A stretch of 64,000 bases of DNA from Chlamydiales bacterium (lineage in GTDB: Bacteria > Chlamydiota > Chlamydiia > Chlamydiales > JACKPQ01), in contig JACKPQ010000003.1 in the NCBI GenBank assembly GCA_024233435.1, positions 33,439 through 97,438 on the forward strand, in the 5' to 3' direction. The notes below the pieces were generated by a model, which saw only the letters and a list, made by a program, of their open reading frames with translations, did no database searches and was not told where the DNA came from. The translations under genes were made by a program, and so were the position numbers. Of this stretch, positions 29,004-38,214 are shown piece after piece. How positions within the stretch are numbered: the first letter of the stretch is position 1; the number at the start of each line of letters is the position of its first letter.

Positions 29004-31145
29004 CTATACCAGATAGGTTAGCATTTGGGAAGGGTTATTTAAAAGCGCATTGTAGGCTGCTAGATCCGATTCAGTCTTTGGAGCAGATGCCTTTAAATTA
29101 GCATCAATAGCATCAGCTAGTTCTTTGCTGCTTCTTTTTAGATCTTCAGTATCCACAGCGTTGGCAAAAGCATTCATGAAAGGATTAGAAGATTTTTTCT
29201 CATCGGTGATGTCAGTCACCGAACCATCTTGAATTTTCTGATTAAGGCTTAATACATCTGTCCAATTTTTCTTAAGATTGTAGCAGTCTAATACGCGTTG
29301 CGGAGCTGGGCTTGTTGGATACAAAAAAGAGAGTATCTGAGGCGATAAATGCATAGCAATGGTTCTCAATGCAAAAGACTCGATGCGTTTTGGAAAAACA
29401 GCGCTAAATATTCCCGAGATAGAAAAACAGATCGATACTAGTGTTTTTTCATGTGACTTGGCCGGCTGAAGGCCATTTTGAATATTGGCAACCTTATCGT
29501 AAGCAATGCGATCTCTTATCGTGGGTATTGCAGCCTCTTTATTTTCAAAGTTGAACCTCTCACTAAATTTCTTAGCCCACTTTGAGCCTTCTTGACTGCT
29601 TGCTTTCAAGCGATCGATCGATGACAGATCTAAAGATGATAAATATGCCTGCACCCATGGATGAGGCAGCAGCGATTTTCCTGTTTCTAATTGCTGCTTT
29701 TGCTCCTCAGCGGTCATATTCGTGGTAACGAGAAACTGACCTACAACGTCTATAGACGAGCTTTCATTAATTGCGTTGTCAATTGCTATGATTTTGTCCC
29801 AGACTTGTTTACATTGAAGAGTTGTCTCTTCGCGGCGTTTTTGAAAAATCTCAAGAAGTGTCAAGTGTTTAATGTTTGCTTGGTGCTGCTCAAGATTATT
29901 TAGGTTAAAATTTGCGGTAAATTCTTTAATGTCCTTTGATAAATTTTGGCTGCTTGTTTTAAGGCTATTTAAATCGGAATAGTCTAATAATGATAAAAAC
30001 TCGGTGACTTTGCTTTCGCTAGTTTTCGCATCAAACCTTGGCATCTCTTCATTAGAGGTTAGGGCTTGAATGGACCGATTGATTGAGATAATTTTATCGC
30101 ATTGTTCCTTGAAGTCGAAAAGCTCAATGACAGCTCTATATTCGTTTAGCTCCTTAAAGATAGACTCATAAGCTTCTTCAGAAAAGTGAGGATTGAGCAG
30201 GGTTTCTGCAAGAAAGCGTTCGGATTCATTTTTGCTTTTTAGCCAGCGATTCGCAAATCTGTTGAATAGGCCTGTTTTTCCCTCAACTTTGAGTTGATGC
30301 AAATCTAAAAAGTATTGCAAAAGTTCAGATTGATATCGAAGGGCTTTGATATTAATAGGGAAGTTAAGGAAATCAGGTGATTTTATGTGTGGAGGAATTT
30401 TATCCTCATCAATCTCAAACAAGTTAGAGTATGCCGCATCATCAACTTTTAGAGCATCTGGAAGATCCCCATTATCTGTCTCTTTCAGCTGACTAAGTTT
30501 GCTATAGATCCATGACTCAAATCCTAGGTAAGAGATGGCTGCAAATGCGGCGGGGAAAATATAATAGGGCGCATCGAGCAATATGGGGTATGAAGCAGAA
30601 AATAGTTTAACCACTCTACGCTCAGAGAAATTACCCGGGCTGACAAGGTAATCGCAACATAGATGGGATATGTCGTAAGCTGCGTTGGCTAAAAAGATGG
30701 GGTTAGGCCCGATTGCCAGAGCTGTAACGCCGACGGCTGTGATGCGAGAAGCAAGATGGAGCCATACAGGGGGCTGTTTTTTCTCTGAATTAAAAAATTT
30801 ATTATTAATAGTGAAAAGGCTATGCAAAATCAAGGTATCTAAAGCTGCGGCTACTCCCAGGTGCGCGCCTGCAAGGGCGGCGTCTTTTAGGCGCCATCCA
30901 GTACCAATAATGGTCCATTGATGCTTTAAACCATTAACACTCAAAAAATTACGATTAAATATAGGAGGAAGAGAGCTATATTTGAAAAGAGCGGCGGTTA
31001 TTGCGCTGGTCCAGACAGCTGTCTTAGCACCCGACCAAATAATGGTATAAATCCCTGACTTAGAAATATCTTCTAAGGACTTGGTAGTGTCTGCATACCA
31101 GTTGGCTGTGCGTATATGCCACGGCGATGTTTGATGAGTCTTCAT
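29004..31145 (-). CDS. Large orphan protein with N-terminal membrane segments
   Basis: 713 residues, not recognised. The first 230 residues or so contain several hydrophobic stretches (near residues 33-50, 88-112, 133-155 and 183-205). The remainder is long, charged and helix-rich, with Leu/Asp/Ser patterns that look like repeated helical hairpins (for example the LSLLDYSDLNSLKTSSQNLS and YLSSLDLSSIDRLKASSQEG segments resemble each other). A further hydrophobic stretch lies around residue 580. The two-part layout would fit a protein embedded in an inclusion membrane or a secreted effector, but that is inference. No clear ribosome site. Confidence 0.65.
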   Translation of the reverse strand: MKTHQTSPWHIRTANWYADTTKSLEDISKSGIYTIIWSGAKTAVWTSAITAALFKYSSLPPIFNRNFLSVNGLKHQWTIIGTGWRLKDAALAGAHLGVAAALDTLILHSLFTINNKFFNSEKKQPPVWLHLASRITAVGVTALAIGPNPIFLANAAYDISHLCCDYLVSPGNFSERRVVKLFSASYPILLDAPYYIFPAAFAAISYLGFESWIYSKLSQLKETDNGDLPDALKVDDAAYSNLFEIDEDKIPPHIKSPDFLNFPINIKALRYQSELLQYFLDLHQLKVEGKTGLFNRFANRWLKSKNESERFLAETLLNPHFSEEAYESIFKELNEYRAVIELFDFKEQCDKIISINRSIQALTSNEEMPRFDAKTSESKVTEFLSLLDYSDLNSLKTSSQNLSKDIKEFTANFNLNNLEQHQANIKHLTLLEIFQKRREETTLQCKQVWDKIIAIDNAINESSSIDVVGQFLVTTNMTAEEQKQQLETGKSLLPHPWVQAYLSSLDLSSIDRLKASSQEGSKWAKKFSERFNFENKEAAIPTIRDRIAYDKVANIQNGLQPAKSHEKTLVSICFSISGIFSAVFPKRIESFALRTIAMHLSPQILSFLYPTSPAPQRVLDCYNLKKNWTDVLSLNQKIQDGSVTDITDEKKSSNPFMNAFANAVDTEDLKRSSKELADAIDANLKASAPKTESDLAAYNALLNNPSQMLTYLV

Positions 31146-31188
31146 AGGTGCATCATGCTATCACATAACCTATTAAAAGTCAAGGAGA

Positions 31189-32397
31189 TTAATCCGAGTT
31201 ATCTGTCTCATCCTCAATGACATGATGTTCTTCATAGATTGAATTGCGCGTAGGGATGACTTGCTGTTGCTGCAGATGGGTAAAAGGGAAAAAAGAGGCC
31301 AAGATTTCAGGCGCCATATCACCTTTTTCTGCCATTTGAGCTGCTGAGAAAATACACAGCCCGCTTCCAACCCCTTCTCCAAAGCCTTGGATGGTGACAT
31401 CATTGCCTTCAATTTTGACTGTGAAATCGTTGCTTTTAATGTTGTTTGTACCGAGGGCTTCTTGAAAGGCAAAGAAGTCTATGTTGGATTCGTGGGAGCC
31501 ATCTTTAATGCGAAGAGCGTAAGTTTTTCCAGAGGTTTCATCTACGAATAGATCGATGTCAGTAACTCGGTTGGTCTTTGCAATATGAGCGAGTTTTTCT
31601 TTAGGGAACTTATATGCCCAAGTGTGTTCATCGCGCACCTTGGCAGCATAAGGAGTTTTTACCCCTTTTGGGCAGGCAATATTTTTGCGAAAAATATCGC
31701 GGAAAGATCCCGTTTTCCCAGCACAGTTTTTTGTCCAAGTCGCTGGGAATGGACGCCCTTCATAAGACATTACTAAGTAGCGTGTAGCATCCACTGAGCG
31801 ATCAATATTGAGGTTTTGCAAAGTAATGCCATAACCATTGTAGTTACAGCTAGCAGCATCGACATGCCAAAAGGCATTAATAGAGCGCATGATTGTGTGG
31901 TAAGCGTTGGTTCTAGCAGCAATAGAAAGGGCATCCATCACTTCCGGGCGTAAGTTTTGTTCGGCAAATTGTGCAGTCAAAGTTGACTTTAAGTAATTTT
32001 CAACATCAATCTCGTTAATGACCTGAATCGCTCCGTCGATGTGGTAGATCTCCAGGCATCCACGGTATTGAATACCATCGACCAAAAACGTAGTTTCAGG
32101 GCTCTTAGGAATAATGCGCAATTGATAAATGCCAGGGAAGTCTTCTCCCCATTTAATGCCTTTTGCGTGAGGGTAGAGAAAAAACCGTTTACCTTTCCAG
32201 CCAGAGCTCAAATGTTTATTGTCTTGGGGATTGATCACTTCATAGGAGCCCTTGGCTTCGATGAGCGCGCCATCACAGTGCTTTTTTAAAAGGATCTTGA
32301 TTGTAGCAGGCTTGAGCGTGCCTTGCGGCTCTGGGCTGGAAAACCAGCTTGCAAAAGCTGATGAAATCAAGATAAGTGAAATAAAAAGGCGTTTCAT
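31189..32397 (-). CDS. SpoIID/LytB-domain septal peptidoglycan enzyme
   Basis: 402 residues with a signal peptide (MKRLFISLILISSAFAS). The SpoIID domain is recognisable from the NEIDVENYLKSTLTAQF segment, the PEVMDALSIAARTNAYH block (catalytic Glu about residue 152) and the C-terminal GEGVGSGLCIFSAAQMAEKG motif. SpoIID enzymes are lytic transglycosylases acting on denuded glycan strands; the chlamydial homologue has been linked to peptidoglycan processing at the division septum. The start overlaps the ruvB stop (ATGA), with GGAG eight bases ahead inside ruvB. Confidence 0.88.
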   Translation of the reverse strand: MKRLFISLILISSAFASWFSSPEPQGTLKPATIKILLKKHCDGALIEAKGSYEVINPQDNKHLSSGWKGKRFFLYPHAKGIKWGEDFPGIYQLRIIPKSPETTFLVDGIQYRGCLEIYHIDGAIQVINEIDVENYLKSTLTAQFAEQNLRPEVMDALSIAARTNAYHTIMRSINAFWHVDAASCNYNGYGITLQNLNIDRSVDATRYLVMSYEGRPFPATWTKNCAGKTGSFRDIFRKNIACPKGVKTPYAAKVRDEHTWAYKFPKEKLAHIAKTNRVTDIDLFVDETSGKTYALRIKDGSHESNIDFFAFQEALGTNNIKSNDFTVKIEGNDVTIQGFGEGVGSGLCIFSAAQMAEKGDMAPEILASFFPFTHLQQQQVIPTRNSIYEEHHVIEDETDNSD

Positions 32398-33398
32398 GGA
32401 TTGGCTCCTGGCTGTTTGTTTAAATGTTGATAAGCAAGGGGGGTTGTCTCACGCCCCCTTTGAGTGCGCTTTAAAAATCCTTGCATGATCAGGTAGGGCT
32501 CGTAAACATCAGATAAAGTATGAGCTTCTTCGCCCAAAGATGCGGCAAGCGTTGCTAGGCCAACAGGCCCACCATCATAATGGTCGATAATCACATCGAG
32601 AATTTTTTTATCAAGCTCATCAAGTCCACGATGATCGATAGCAAGCATGTCCAATGCTTGGGATGCAATCGTGCGATTCATAGCTCCTTCAAAGCGCATT
32701 TGCGAAAAATCGCGCACCCATTTGAGCAAATTGTTAGCGATACGCGGCGTTCCACGGGAGCGCATGGCAATTTCCATTGCGGCATCATCATCGAGTTCAA
32801 TCTCCAGCACTTTTCCAGATCGGTTTACAATTTTTAACAAATCCTCTGCAGGGTAGTAATCAAGGCGGCATGTCAATCCGAAGCGAGAGCGCAGCGGGGA
32901 GGAGAGAAGCCCAAGTCTTGTTGTTGCGCCTACAAGCGTAAATGTTTTAAGTTTGACCTGCACGCTGCGAGCACTGGGCCCGGAATCGAGCATTAAATCA
33001 AGATTAAAGTCTTCCATTGCTGGGTAAAGGTACTCTTCGATACTGCGGTTAAGTCTGTGGATTTCATCAATGAATAAAACATCACCCTCATTGAGATTCG
33101 TTAAAATGCCCGCTAGGTCGCCAGCTTTATCGATTGCAGGTCCAGATGTCACAACTAGATTTGTTCCCATGGCCTCAGCGATGATTCCTGCAAGTGTCGT
33201 TTTACCAAGTCCTGGTGGACCAGAAAACAGGCAATGACCGAGCACATCGCCGCGCATTTTTGCAGCGCCGATAAAAACATCCAAGCGATCGCGAAGCGCC
33301 TGCTGACCGATAAACTCGCTCAATTCATGGGGGCGCAGCCTGCGATCGAGCTGCGGATCTTTCTTTGTCCAACTCGATTCGACATAGGGTTTTTGCAT
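32394..33398 (-). CDS. ruvB: Holliday junction branch migration helicase RuvB
   Basis: AAA+ motor that drives branch migration with RuvA. Visible landmarks are LRPHELSEFIGQ, Walker A GPPGLGKTT, Walker B LFIDEIHR, sensor 1 VGATTRLGLLSSPLRSRFG and the C-terminal winged helix (GPVGLATLAASLGE, EPYLIMQGFLKRTQRGR). The frame is open to 33545, but the ATG at 33398 (MQKPYVESSWTKKDPQ) gives 334 residues, the usual size, and avoids overlapping the divergent dcd gene. Translationally coupled to the SpoIID gene. Confidence 0.95.
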   Translation of the reverse strand: MQKPYVESSWTKKDPQLDRRLRPHELSEFIGQQALRDRLDVFIGAAKMRGDVLGHCLFSGPPGLGKTTLAGIIAEAMGTNLVVTSGPAIDKAGDLAGILTNLNEGDVLFIDEIHRLNRSIEEYLYPAMEDFNLDLMLDSGPSARSVQVKLKTFTLVGATTRLGLLSSPLRSRFGLTCRLDYYPAEDLLKIVNRSGKVLEIELDDDAAMEIAMRSRGTPRIANNLLKWVRDFSQMRFEGAMNRTIASQALDMLAIDHRGLDELDKKILDVIIDHYDGGPVGLATLAASLGEEAHTLSDVYEPYLIMQGFLKRTQRGRETTPLAYQHLNKQPGANP

Positions 33399-33470
33399 AC
33401 CCAAACAATAAGGGATCTTGCATCTTGAATGCAACATCATTATGATGGAGTGAAAATAAGGAGATGCGTT

Positions 33471-34040
33471 ATGGGATTGCAGGCAGATAAGTGGATTCGA
33501 AAGATGGCAATGGAAAAGGGGATGATCGAGCCTTTTTGTGATCATTTAGTCCGTAAATCGGGCGAGCAAAAAGTAATCAGCTATGGCCTTTCAAGCTACG
33601 GGTATGATCTGCGCGTTGGAAATAAGTTTAAAGTTTTTACAGATGTTTATAATTCACTTGTCGACCCCAAGGATTTTAGCTCGGATGCGTTTGTCGATAT
33701 TGAGACAGATCGCTGCGTGATTCCACCCCGATCGTTTGCCCTTGCAGTGTCAGTGGAATACTTTCGCATCCCCGAAGATGTGCTCACCCTTTGCATCGGT
33801 AAGTCAACCTACGCTCGCTGCGGCATCATTGTCAACGTAACCCCATTTGAGCCAGGCTGGGAGGGCTATGTCACACTGGAAATTAGCAATACAACGCCCC
33901 TTCCTGCTGTCATCTATGCTAATGAAGGTCTTGCCCAAGTGCTCTTCATGAAGGGAGATGAAGTTTGCGAAACCTCTTATTCGAAACGCGCCGGCAAATA
34001 CATGAAACAACTACAAGAGGTTGTCCTCCCCCGCCTATAA
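33471..34040 (+). CDS. dcd: dCTP deaminase
   Basis: 189 residues. Converts dCTP to dUTP for thymidylate supply. Motifs are [14 protein letters not shown], the [16 protein letters not shown] block, [20 protein letters not shown] and [13 protein letters not shown], which contains the catalytic glutamate. The upstream in-frame start at 33429 is rejected because AAGGAG (33458-33463) sits seven bases before the ATG at 33471. A cluster of hairpins follows the stop. Confidence 0.96.
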   Translation: MGLQADKWIRKMAMEKGMIEPFCDHLVRKSGEQKVISYGLSSYGYDLRVGNKFKVFTDVYNSLVDPKDFSSDAFVDIETDRCVIPPRSFALAVSVEYFRIPEDVLTLCIGKSTYARCGIIVNVTPFEPGWEGYVTLEISNTTPLPAVIYANEGLAQVLFMKGDEVCETSYSKRAGKYMKQLQEVVLPRL

Positions 34041-34367
34041 GAGGGTGGGTGGGCTAAATCTTTTGGCGCATTTTAAACTCGAAATGATCCCGCCTACCTA
34101 AAGGTATGTCTAGGATCGTTTCGAGCTAATCTTTTGAAAAAAGATTAGCCCTCATTGCGCTACGCGCAATTTCAGGTTCAAACTGCATCCAAAATATAAG
34201 AGCCCACAAAACCCATATTTACGTAAAACAGAAGACATAATAGCCCGACTTAGCGATAGCGTTTTTGTACTTGGATGTTCCCTTCATTTTACGTGGGAAA
34301 CCTAAGGTTATTCATCCGTCAGCTTGCGTGCCTTGTGTATTTATGGGAAAAAGTGTATGAAAAAGGT
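34041..34367. other. Intergenic region with three consecutive hairpins
   Basis: No convincing gene. Three inverted repeats follow each other. CTCGAAATGATCC (34078-34090) pairs with 34113-34125 with one mismatch and a 22-base loop. GCTAATCTTTT (34125-34135) pairs perfectly with 34139-34149. ATTGCGC (34154-34160) pairs perfectly with GCGCAAT (34164-34170). The second could terminate dcd, although no long T tail follows. The whole block looks like a compact repeat element or structured RNA. The 200 bases after it are AT-rich and hold the upstream region of the next gene. Confidence 0.55.
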
Positions 34368-34664
34368 ATGATAACACGTTTTTGCTTAAAATCTGCTCTC
34401 TCTCACATGTGGTGGGTTATCGCCCTCCTCATGATTACTTATGTGTTTTATCTTCAATCTATTAAGAAGAAAAAAATGCTCATTGCTCATATGAGCCAAA
34501 GGATTGAGGTTCTTGAAGAAGAGAAAAAGGATGCTTTAGCAAGGCAAGAAAATCTTAAGCTTCAAATTGCCTCTCAAGGAGACCCAGCCTGGGTCGAAAT
34601 GGTTTTGATGAAAGAGCTCGGTATGGTTCCAGATGGGCAGCGCAAGGTCCACTTCACAAAATGA
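34368..34664 (+). CDS. FtsB/DivIC-type septum formation protein
   Basis: 98 residues. One transmembrane helix (about residues 14-31, WWVIALLMITYVFYLQ) is followed by a charged coiled coil (about 35-75) and a C-terminal DPAWVEMVLMKELGMVPDGQ motif. This is the signature of FtsB/DivIC-like divisome proteins, which bridge membrane and periplasm. The start is uncertain: the frame is open from 34275, but the ATG at 34368 gives a normal short cytoplasmic end; AAAAAGG lies very close to it. The stop overlaps the next gene by four bases. Confidence 0.7.
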   Translation: MITRFCLKSALSHMWWVIALLMITYVFYLQSIKKKKMLIAHMSQRIEVLEEEKKDALARQENLKLQIASQGDPAWVEMVLMKELGMVPDGQRKVHFTK

Positions 34665-35911
34665 TGAATTATGTACTGATTGGATTGCTGGTGGTTCTGA
34701 TTTTTGGATCAGGGTTTTTATCAGCCTCTGAAACCGGAATGTTTTCCCTTTCGTTGATGCGGTTGAGAGCCTATCGCAGCAGTAGCGATGTGCGCAGTCA
34801 GCAAATTGCAAAGCTTCTTGCAGAGCCTAGAAAACTGCTTGTCACGATATTGATGCTCAACATTTTGATGAACATTTTAGTTCAAAACGTTGTTGCTAGT
34901 CTTTTTGGCAATTTAGCTAGCTATTGGTTAAATGTGGGCGTACCTTTGGTTTTGATTCTCTTTTTTGGTGAAATTATTCCAAAGTCGTTTGCTTACGCTA
35001 AAAATACAGCCGTTGCTAGATTCGTAGCCCCTTTTTATATTTATATTGAGCGGGTTATTGGACCGACAAGAGATGCGATTCAAAGGATGACAAGCTGGCT
35101 TTCAAGAATGATGTTTTTTTTCCTGAGCACCGAGCAAGGCGCATCTGTGGAAGAATTAAAAATGGTGCTGCGCCAATCAAAAGAGCAAGATGTACTTGGC
35201 TCTGAAGAAGCAAAGCTGGTGCGTGGGTATCTTAACTTGGAAGAGGATCGCGTAAAAGAGATCATGAGACCTCGAGCTGAAATGGTGACTTATGACATTC
35301 AGACGTCGGTTGAAAAGCTTATTGCTCATTTTGTCGATGAGGAGCTAACGCGTATCCCTGTAACCGATGGCGATCAAGAAAATATCATTGGCGTGATTGA
35401 AGCAGGCGATGTCCTTATTCATCGAGCAAAGATCAAAGAAGGAAAAGATATCAAGACCTATTTGCATGAGCCTTTTTTCGTTCCCGAATCAATGTCAGGC
35501 AAGCTTTTGCTCAAGCAGATGTATGAAAGAGGAAAATCCCTTGCCATTTGCGTCGATGAATATGGTGCATTGGCAGGATTGATCACCTCTGAAGATTTGA
35601 TCGAGCTTGTATTTGGCCAAATTGTGGACCGGCGCGATGCAGGCTCCCATTTTACAAGAGCTACAGAAGATATTATCATTGCTAGCGGCAAGCTTGAATT
35701 GATTGAATTCGAAGAGATTTTTGATGTCCACCTCGACTCACAGCACAACATGGCAACAGTTGGGGGGTGGCTTACAGAGCAGGTTGAGGATTTGCCTAAA
35801 GCCGGTGACAAAATCACATTAAGTGGATTTTTGTTTCATGTCTTAGAAGCAGACGATCGCCACGTAAAGCGGCTTTACATTAGACGCATTAAACCGAGGC
35901 GCAAGCGATGA
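34661..35911 (+). CDS. CNNM/CBS-domain membrane protein (HlyC/CorC family), first copy
   Basis: 416 residues: CNNM (DUF21) transmembrane domain (about residues 1-185), a pair of CBS domains (about 200-325, with ITSEDLIELVFGQIVDR at the end) and the C-terminal CorC/HlyC domain. Proteins of this type are linked to Mg2+/cation export or sensing; the old 'hemolysin' label is not supported. ATGA overlaps on both sides join it to the FtsB-like gene and to its paralogue. Two adjacent copies next to a NifS-like gene are also found in Chlamydiaceae. Confidence 0.92.
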   Translation: MMNYVLIGLLVVLIFGSGFLSASETGMFSLSLMRLRAYRSSSDVRSQQIAKLLAEPRKLLVTILMLNILMNILVQNVVASLFGNLASYWLNVGVPLVLILFFGEIIPKSFAYAKNTAVARFVAPFYIYIERVIGPTRDAIQRMTSWLSRMMFFFLSTEQGASVEELKMVLRQSKEQDVLGSEEAKLVRGYLNLEEDRVKEIMRPRAEMVTYDIQTSVEKLIAHFVDEELTRIPVTDGDQENIIGVIEAGDVLIHRAKIKEGKDIKTYLHEPFFVPESMSGKLLLKQMYERGKSLAICVDEYGALAGLITSEDLIELVFGQIVDRRDAGSHFTRATEDIIIASGKLELIEFEEIFDVHLDSQHNMATVGGWLTEQVEDLPKAGDKITLSGFLFHVLEADDRHVKRLYIRRIKPRRKR

Positions 35912-37110
35912 CTTGGGTTAATTACGCCATTATGATTGTAGCAGCGCTGGTCATCCAGAGCTTTTTTTCCATGATGGAGATGTCTAGCGTTTCATTTAAC
36001 AAAGTTCGCCTTCAGTACTATAAGTTCAAAGGCTATGCAAGAGCGCGCTGGCTGATCAAACTCATGTCAAGGCCTGGCCGCTTTTTTGGAACAACCTTGA
36101 TCATGGTCAATTCTGCGCTTCAATTTGGATCAGAGAGCGCGCGTCAGCTATTCATCTCGCTGAACCTTGATCCCGATTACTCAGCAATTATGCAAGTGCT
36201 TTTGGTTCTCATTTTTGCAGAGCTTGCCCCTTTATTTGCTGCGCGCAAACACGCCGAGCAAGTCGCCATGTTTGGCGCGCCAGTTCTCATTCTCTTTTCT
36301 AAAATTTTAACCCCGGTGATTTACATCCTTGATTTATTTGTCAGGGGATTTAACCGCCTATTTGGCGTTAAAGTTGCATCTGGAGCGTACTTAACTCGCG
36401 ATGAGCTGCAAAAAGCCATTGAATCTCGCGAAGATCCTTTTGCAAAGCAAGGGGATTTTGAAGCAGCATCAGCCCAAATCTTCAAGCTTAAGGCAAAATC
36501 TGCCAAAGAGCTCATGCAGCCATTGGATGAAGTGACCTTGGTTAGCGATGAAACAGCCGTTGAGTCTATTCAGTCAAATCTATCTGGTTGCGTTCCGATC
36601 TATCACAAAAACAAGCGCAATATTACCGGTTTGATTTACCCAAGAAACTTGCTTCGAGCTGATGCTAAAGCGCCACTTGCCCATTACAGCCGCTCACCCT
36701 GGTTCATTGCAGAATCGACATCAATTCTCGACATTGTGCGTCAATTTCGCACCAATAACCAAACCTTGGCCATTGTTCTTGATTTATCAGGGCTTGCTAT
36801 CGGGGTTTTAGCACTGGATACAATCATTAATGAGATTTTTGGATCCCTTGAATCAGCCTTTCCACATGATAAGAATTCAAACATTGTGATTGAACGCACC
36901 TTTTCAGGGGATACTCTCATCTCTAAAATCAATGCGGCTCTACACATCCAATTACCCGATGCTGGAGAAGACACCCTCAACGATCTTATGATCAGTTTAC
37001 TTGGACATCCTCCAGCTAAAGGAGAGTCATTGCGTTTAGAAAGAATCGAATTAAAAGTGCTCGAGACATCCCTTCTTGGCGCCCGCACCGTACTGATTAA
37101 GACAATCTAG
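35908..37110 (+). CDS. CNNM/CBS-domain membrane protein (HlyC/CorC family), second copy
   Basis: 400 residues. Same layout as its upstream neighbour: CNNM domain with several membrane helices (residues 1-180), a more diverged CBS pair (about 195-315) and a C-terminal CorC/HlyC domain. Divergence from the first copy suggests an old duplication, and the two may work as a pair. The 3' end overlaps the convergent cysteine desulfurase gene by 60 bases, a long overlap in which both frames encode normal protein ends. Confidence 0.9.
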   Translation: MTWVNYAIMIVAALVIQSFFSMMEMSSVSFNKVRLQYYKFKGYARARWLIKLMSRPGRFFGTTLIMVNSALQFGSESARQLFISLNLDPDYSAIMQVLLVLIFAELAPLFAARKHAEQVAMFGAPVLILFSKILTPVIYILDLFVRGFNRLFGVKVASGAYLTRDELQKAIESREDPFAKQGDFEAASAQIFKLKAKSAKELMQPLDEVTLVSDETAVESIQSNLSGCVPIYHKNKRNITGLIYPRNLLRADAKAPLAHYSRSPWFIAESTSILDIVRQFRTNNQTLAIVLDLSGLAIGVLALDTIINEIFGSLESAFPHDKNSNIVIERTFSGDTLISKINAALHIQLPDAGEDTLNDLMISLLGHPPAKGESLRLERIELKVLETSLLGARTVLIKTI

Positions 37111-38118
37111 CGTTTGATCAATTTCCGCCTCTGTCGTCAATCGTGACAGAGAAAACCGTACCGATCCGCGCACGCGCTCCATCGAATAGCCCATTGCTTG
37201 CAATACATGCGAAGGCTCAAGAGCTCCAGATGAACAGGCCGATCCGTGACTGGCGCAAATTCCAGCCTGATCAAGTGCAATCAAAAGAGCCTCACCGTCG
37301 CATCCTGGGAAATAGAGGTTGGACACATTGCAGGTTCTAGGCTCTGTGCCGTTGACAATGCCTGAGCATCCCTCTTCAAGCCTAGTCCGTAATCGCTGCA
37401 TCTGCTCAAAATGTTTAGGATCGATCAGCTCGATAGCTTTAGCCATCCCTAAAGCGCCCGCGAGATTTTCAGTCCCACTACGCAAACTATGCTCTTGGCC
37501 ACCCCCCTTAATAAGAGGCTGGATGCGCACCCCCCGCCTTAAATAAATTAGCCCAATGCCCTTTGGTCCATGAATCTTATGTCCAGAAAAGCACATTGCG
37601 GTGATACCTGGATAAAGAGTTAGCGGGGCTCTTCCAAGTAGCGCTACACCGTCAACAATCAACGGGATCCGATGATGCTCTGCCAGTGCGCTGATCTTTG
37701 CCAAATCTGCCAACGATCCTGTCTCTCCATTAGCTGCAGAAAACACCATCAATGAAGTTTGATCAGTGATGGACTCTTCAATTCCATCCAAAGCAACATA
37801 ATCGACAGGGAGCCCTTCTAAAGTTTTCAATACACTAGAATGCTCCATACGCGTAGTCAAGATCCGCCCACCGCGATATAGCCCTTGAATGCACGTTGTG
37901 AGTCCCTCACTTCCGCCAGAAGTAAAAATCAATTCTGATGGGCTACATCCAAAGCAATCAGCAATAGCCCTTCGAGCCCTTTGCAAAAGAGCCTTGGCCT
38001 TTCGGCCAGCCGCATGAGCACTTGAAGGGTTAAGAGGAGTTGGCCCAAAATCGGCCATCATTGCATCAAGCACCTGAGGATCAATGGCTGTTGTGGCGTT
38101 GTTGTCTAAGTAAATCAT
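37051..38118 (-). CDS. Cysteine desulfurase, NifS/IscS type
   Basis: 355 residues, PLP-dependent enzyme that takes sulfur from cysteine for Fe-S clusters and thio-modifications. The N-terminus MIYLDNNATTAIDPQVLDAM is typical. The PLP lysine is K181 (SGHKIHGPKG) and the sulfur-accepting cysteine is C295 (SHGSACSSGALEPSHVL). The ATG is at 38118. Copies of its first 18 codons and upstream DNA recur at 39699-39751 and 41776-41828, between the LRR genes, as footprints of tandem duplication. Confidence 0.94.
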   Translation of the reverse strand: MIYLDNNATTAIDPQVLDAMMADFGPTPLNPSSAHAAGRKAKALLQRARRAIADCFGCSPSELIFTSGGSEGLTTCIQGLYRGGRILTTRMEHSSVLKTLEGLPVDYVALDGIEESITDQTSLMVFSAANGETGSLADLAKISALAEHHRIPLIVDGVALLGRAPLTLYPGITAMCFSGHKIHGPKGIGLIYLRRGVRIQPLIKGGGQEHSLRSGTENLAGALGMAKAIELIDPKHFEQMQRLRTRLEEGCSGIVNGTEPRTCNVSNLYFPGCDGEALLIALDQAGICASHGSACSSGALEPSHVLQAMGYSMERVRGSVRFSLSRLTTEAEIDQTLDCLNQYGAGAKKGCLEHF

Positions 38119-38178
38119 GAAGTCTATTGTACCTATTTATTGGGATAATATCCATACAAATTAAAAAATTTACTTGCA

Positions 38179-38207
38179 TTGACTGTAAATCTAATAAAAA
38201 CTAAAAT
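38179..38207 (+). promoter_or_regulatory. Predicted promoter of LRR-NEL gene 1, leaderless type
   Basis: TTGACT (38179-38184), 17-base spacer, TAAAAT (38202-38207). The -10 box ends seven bases before the ATG at 38215, so transcription should start at or within two bases of the start codon. No Shine-Dalgarno is possible in between. Confidence 0.55.
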
Positions 38208-38214
38208 ACTAGTC

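Noticed and set aside
33399..33545. 49-residue N-terminal extension of RuvB
   Set aside because: It would overlap the dcd ribosome site and start, and RuvB of usual length begins at the ATG at 33398.
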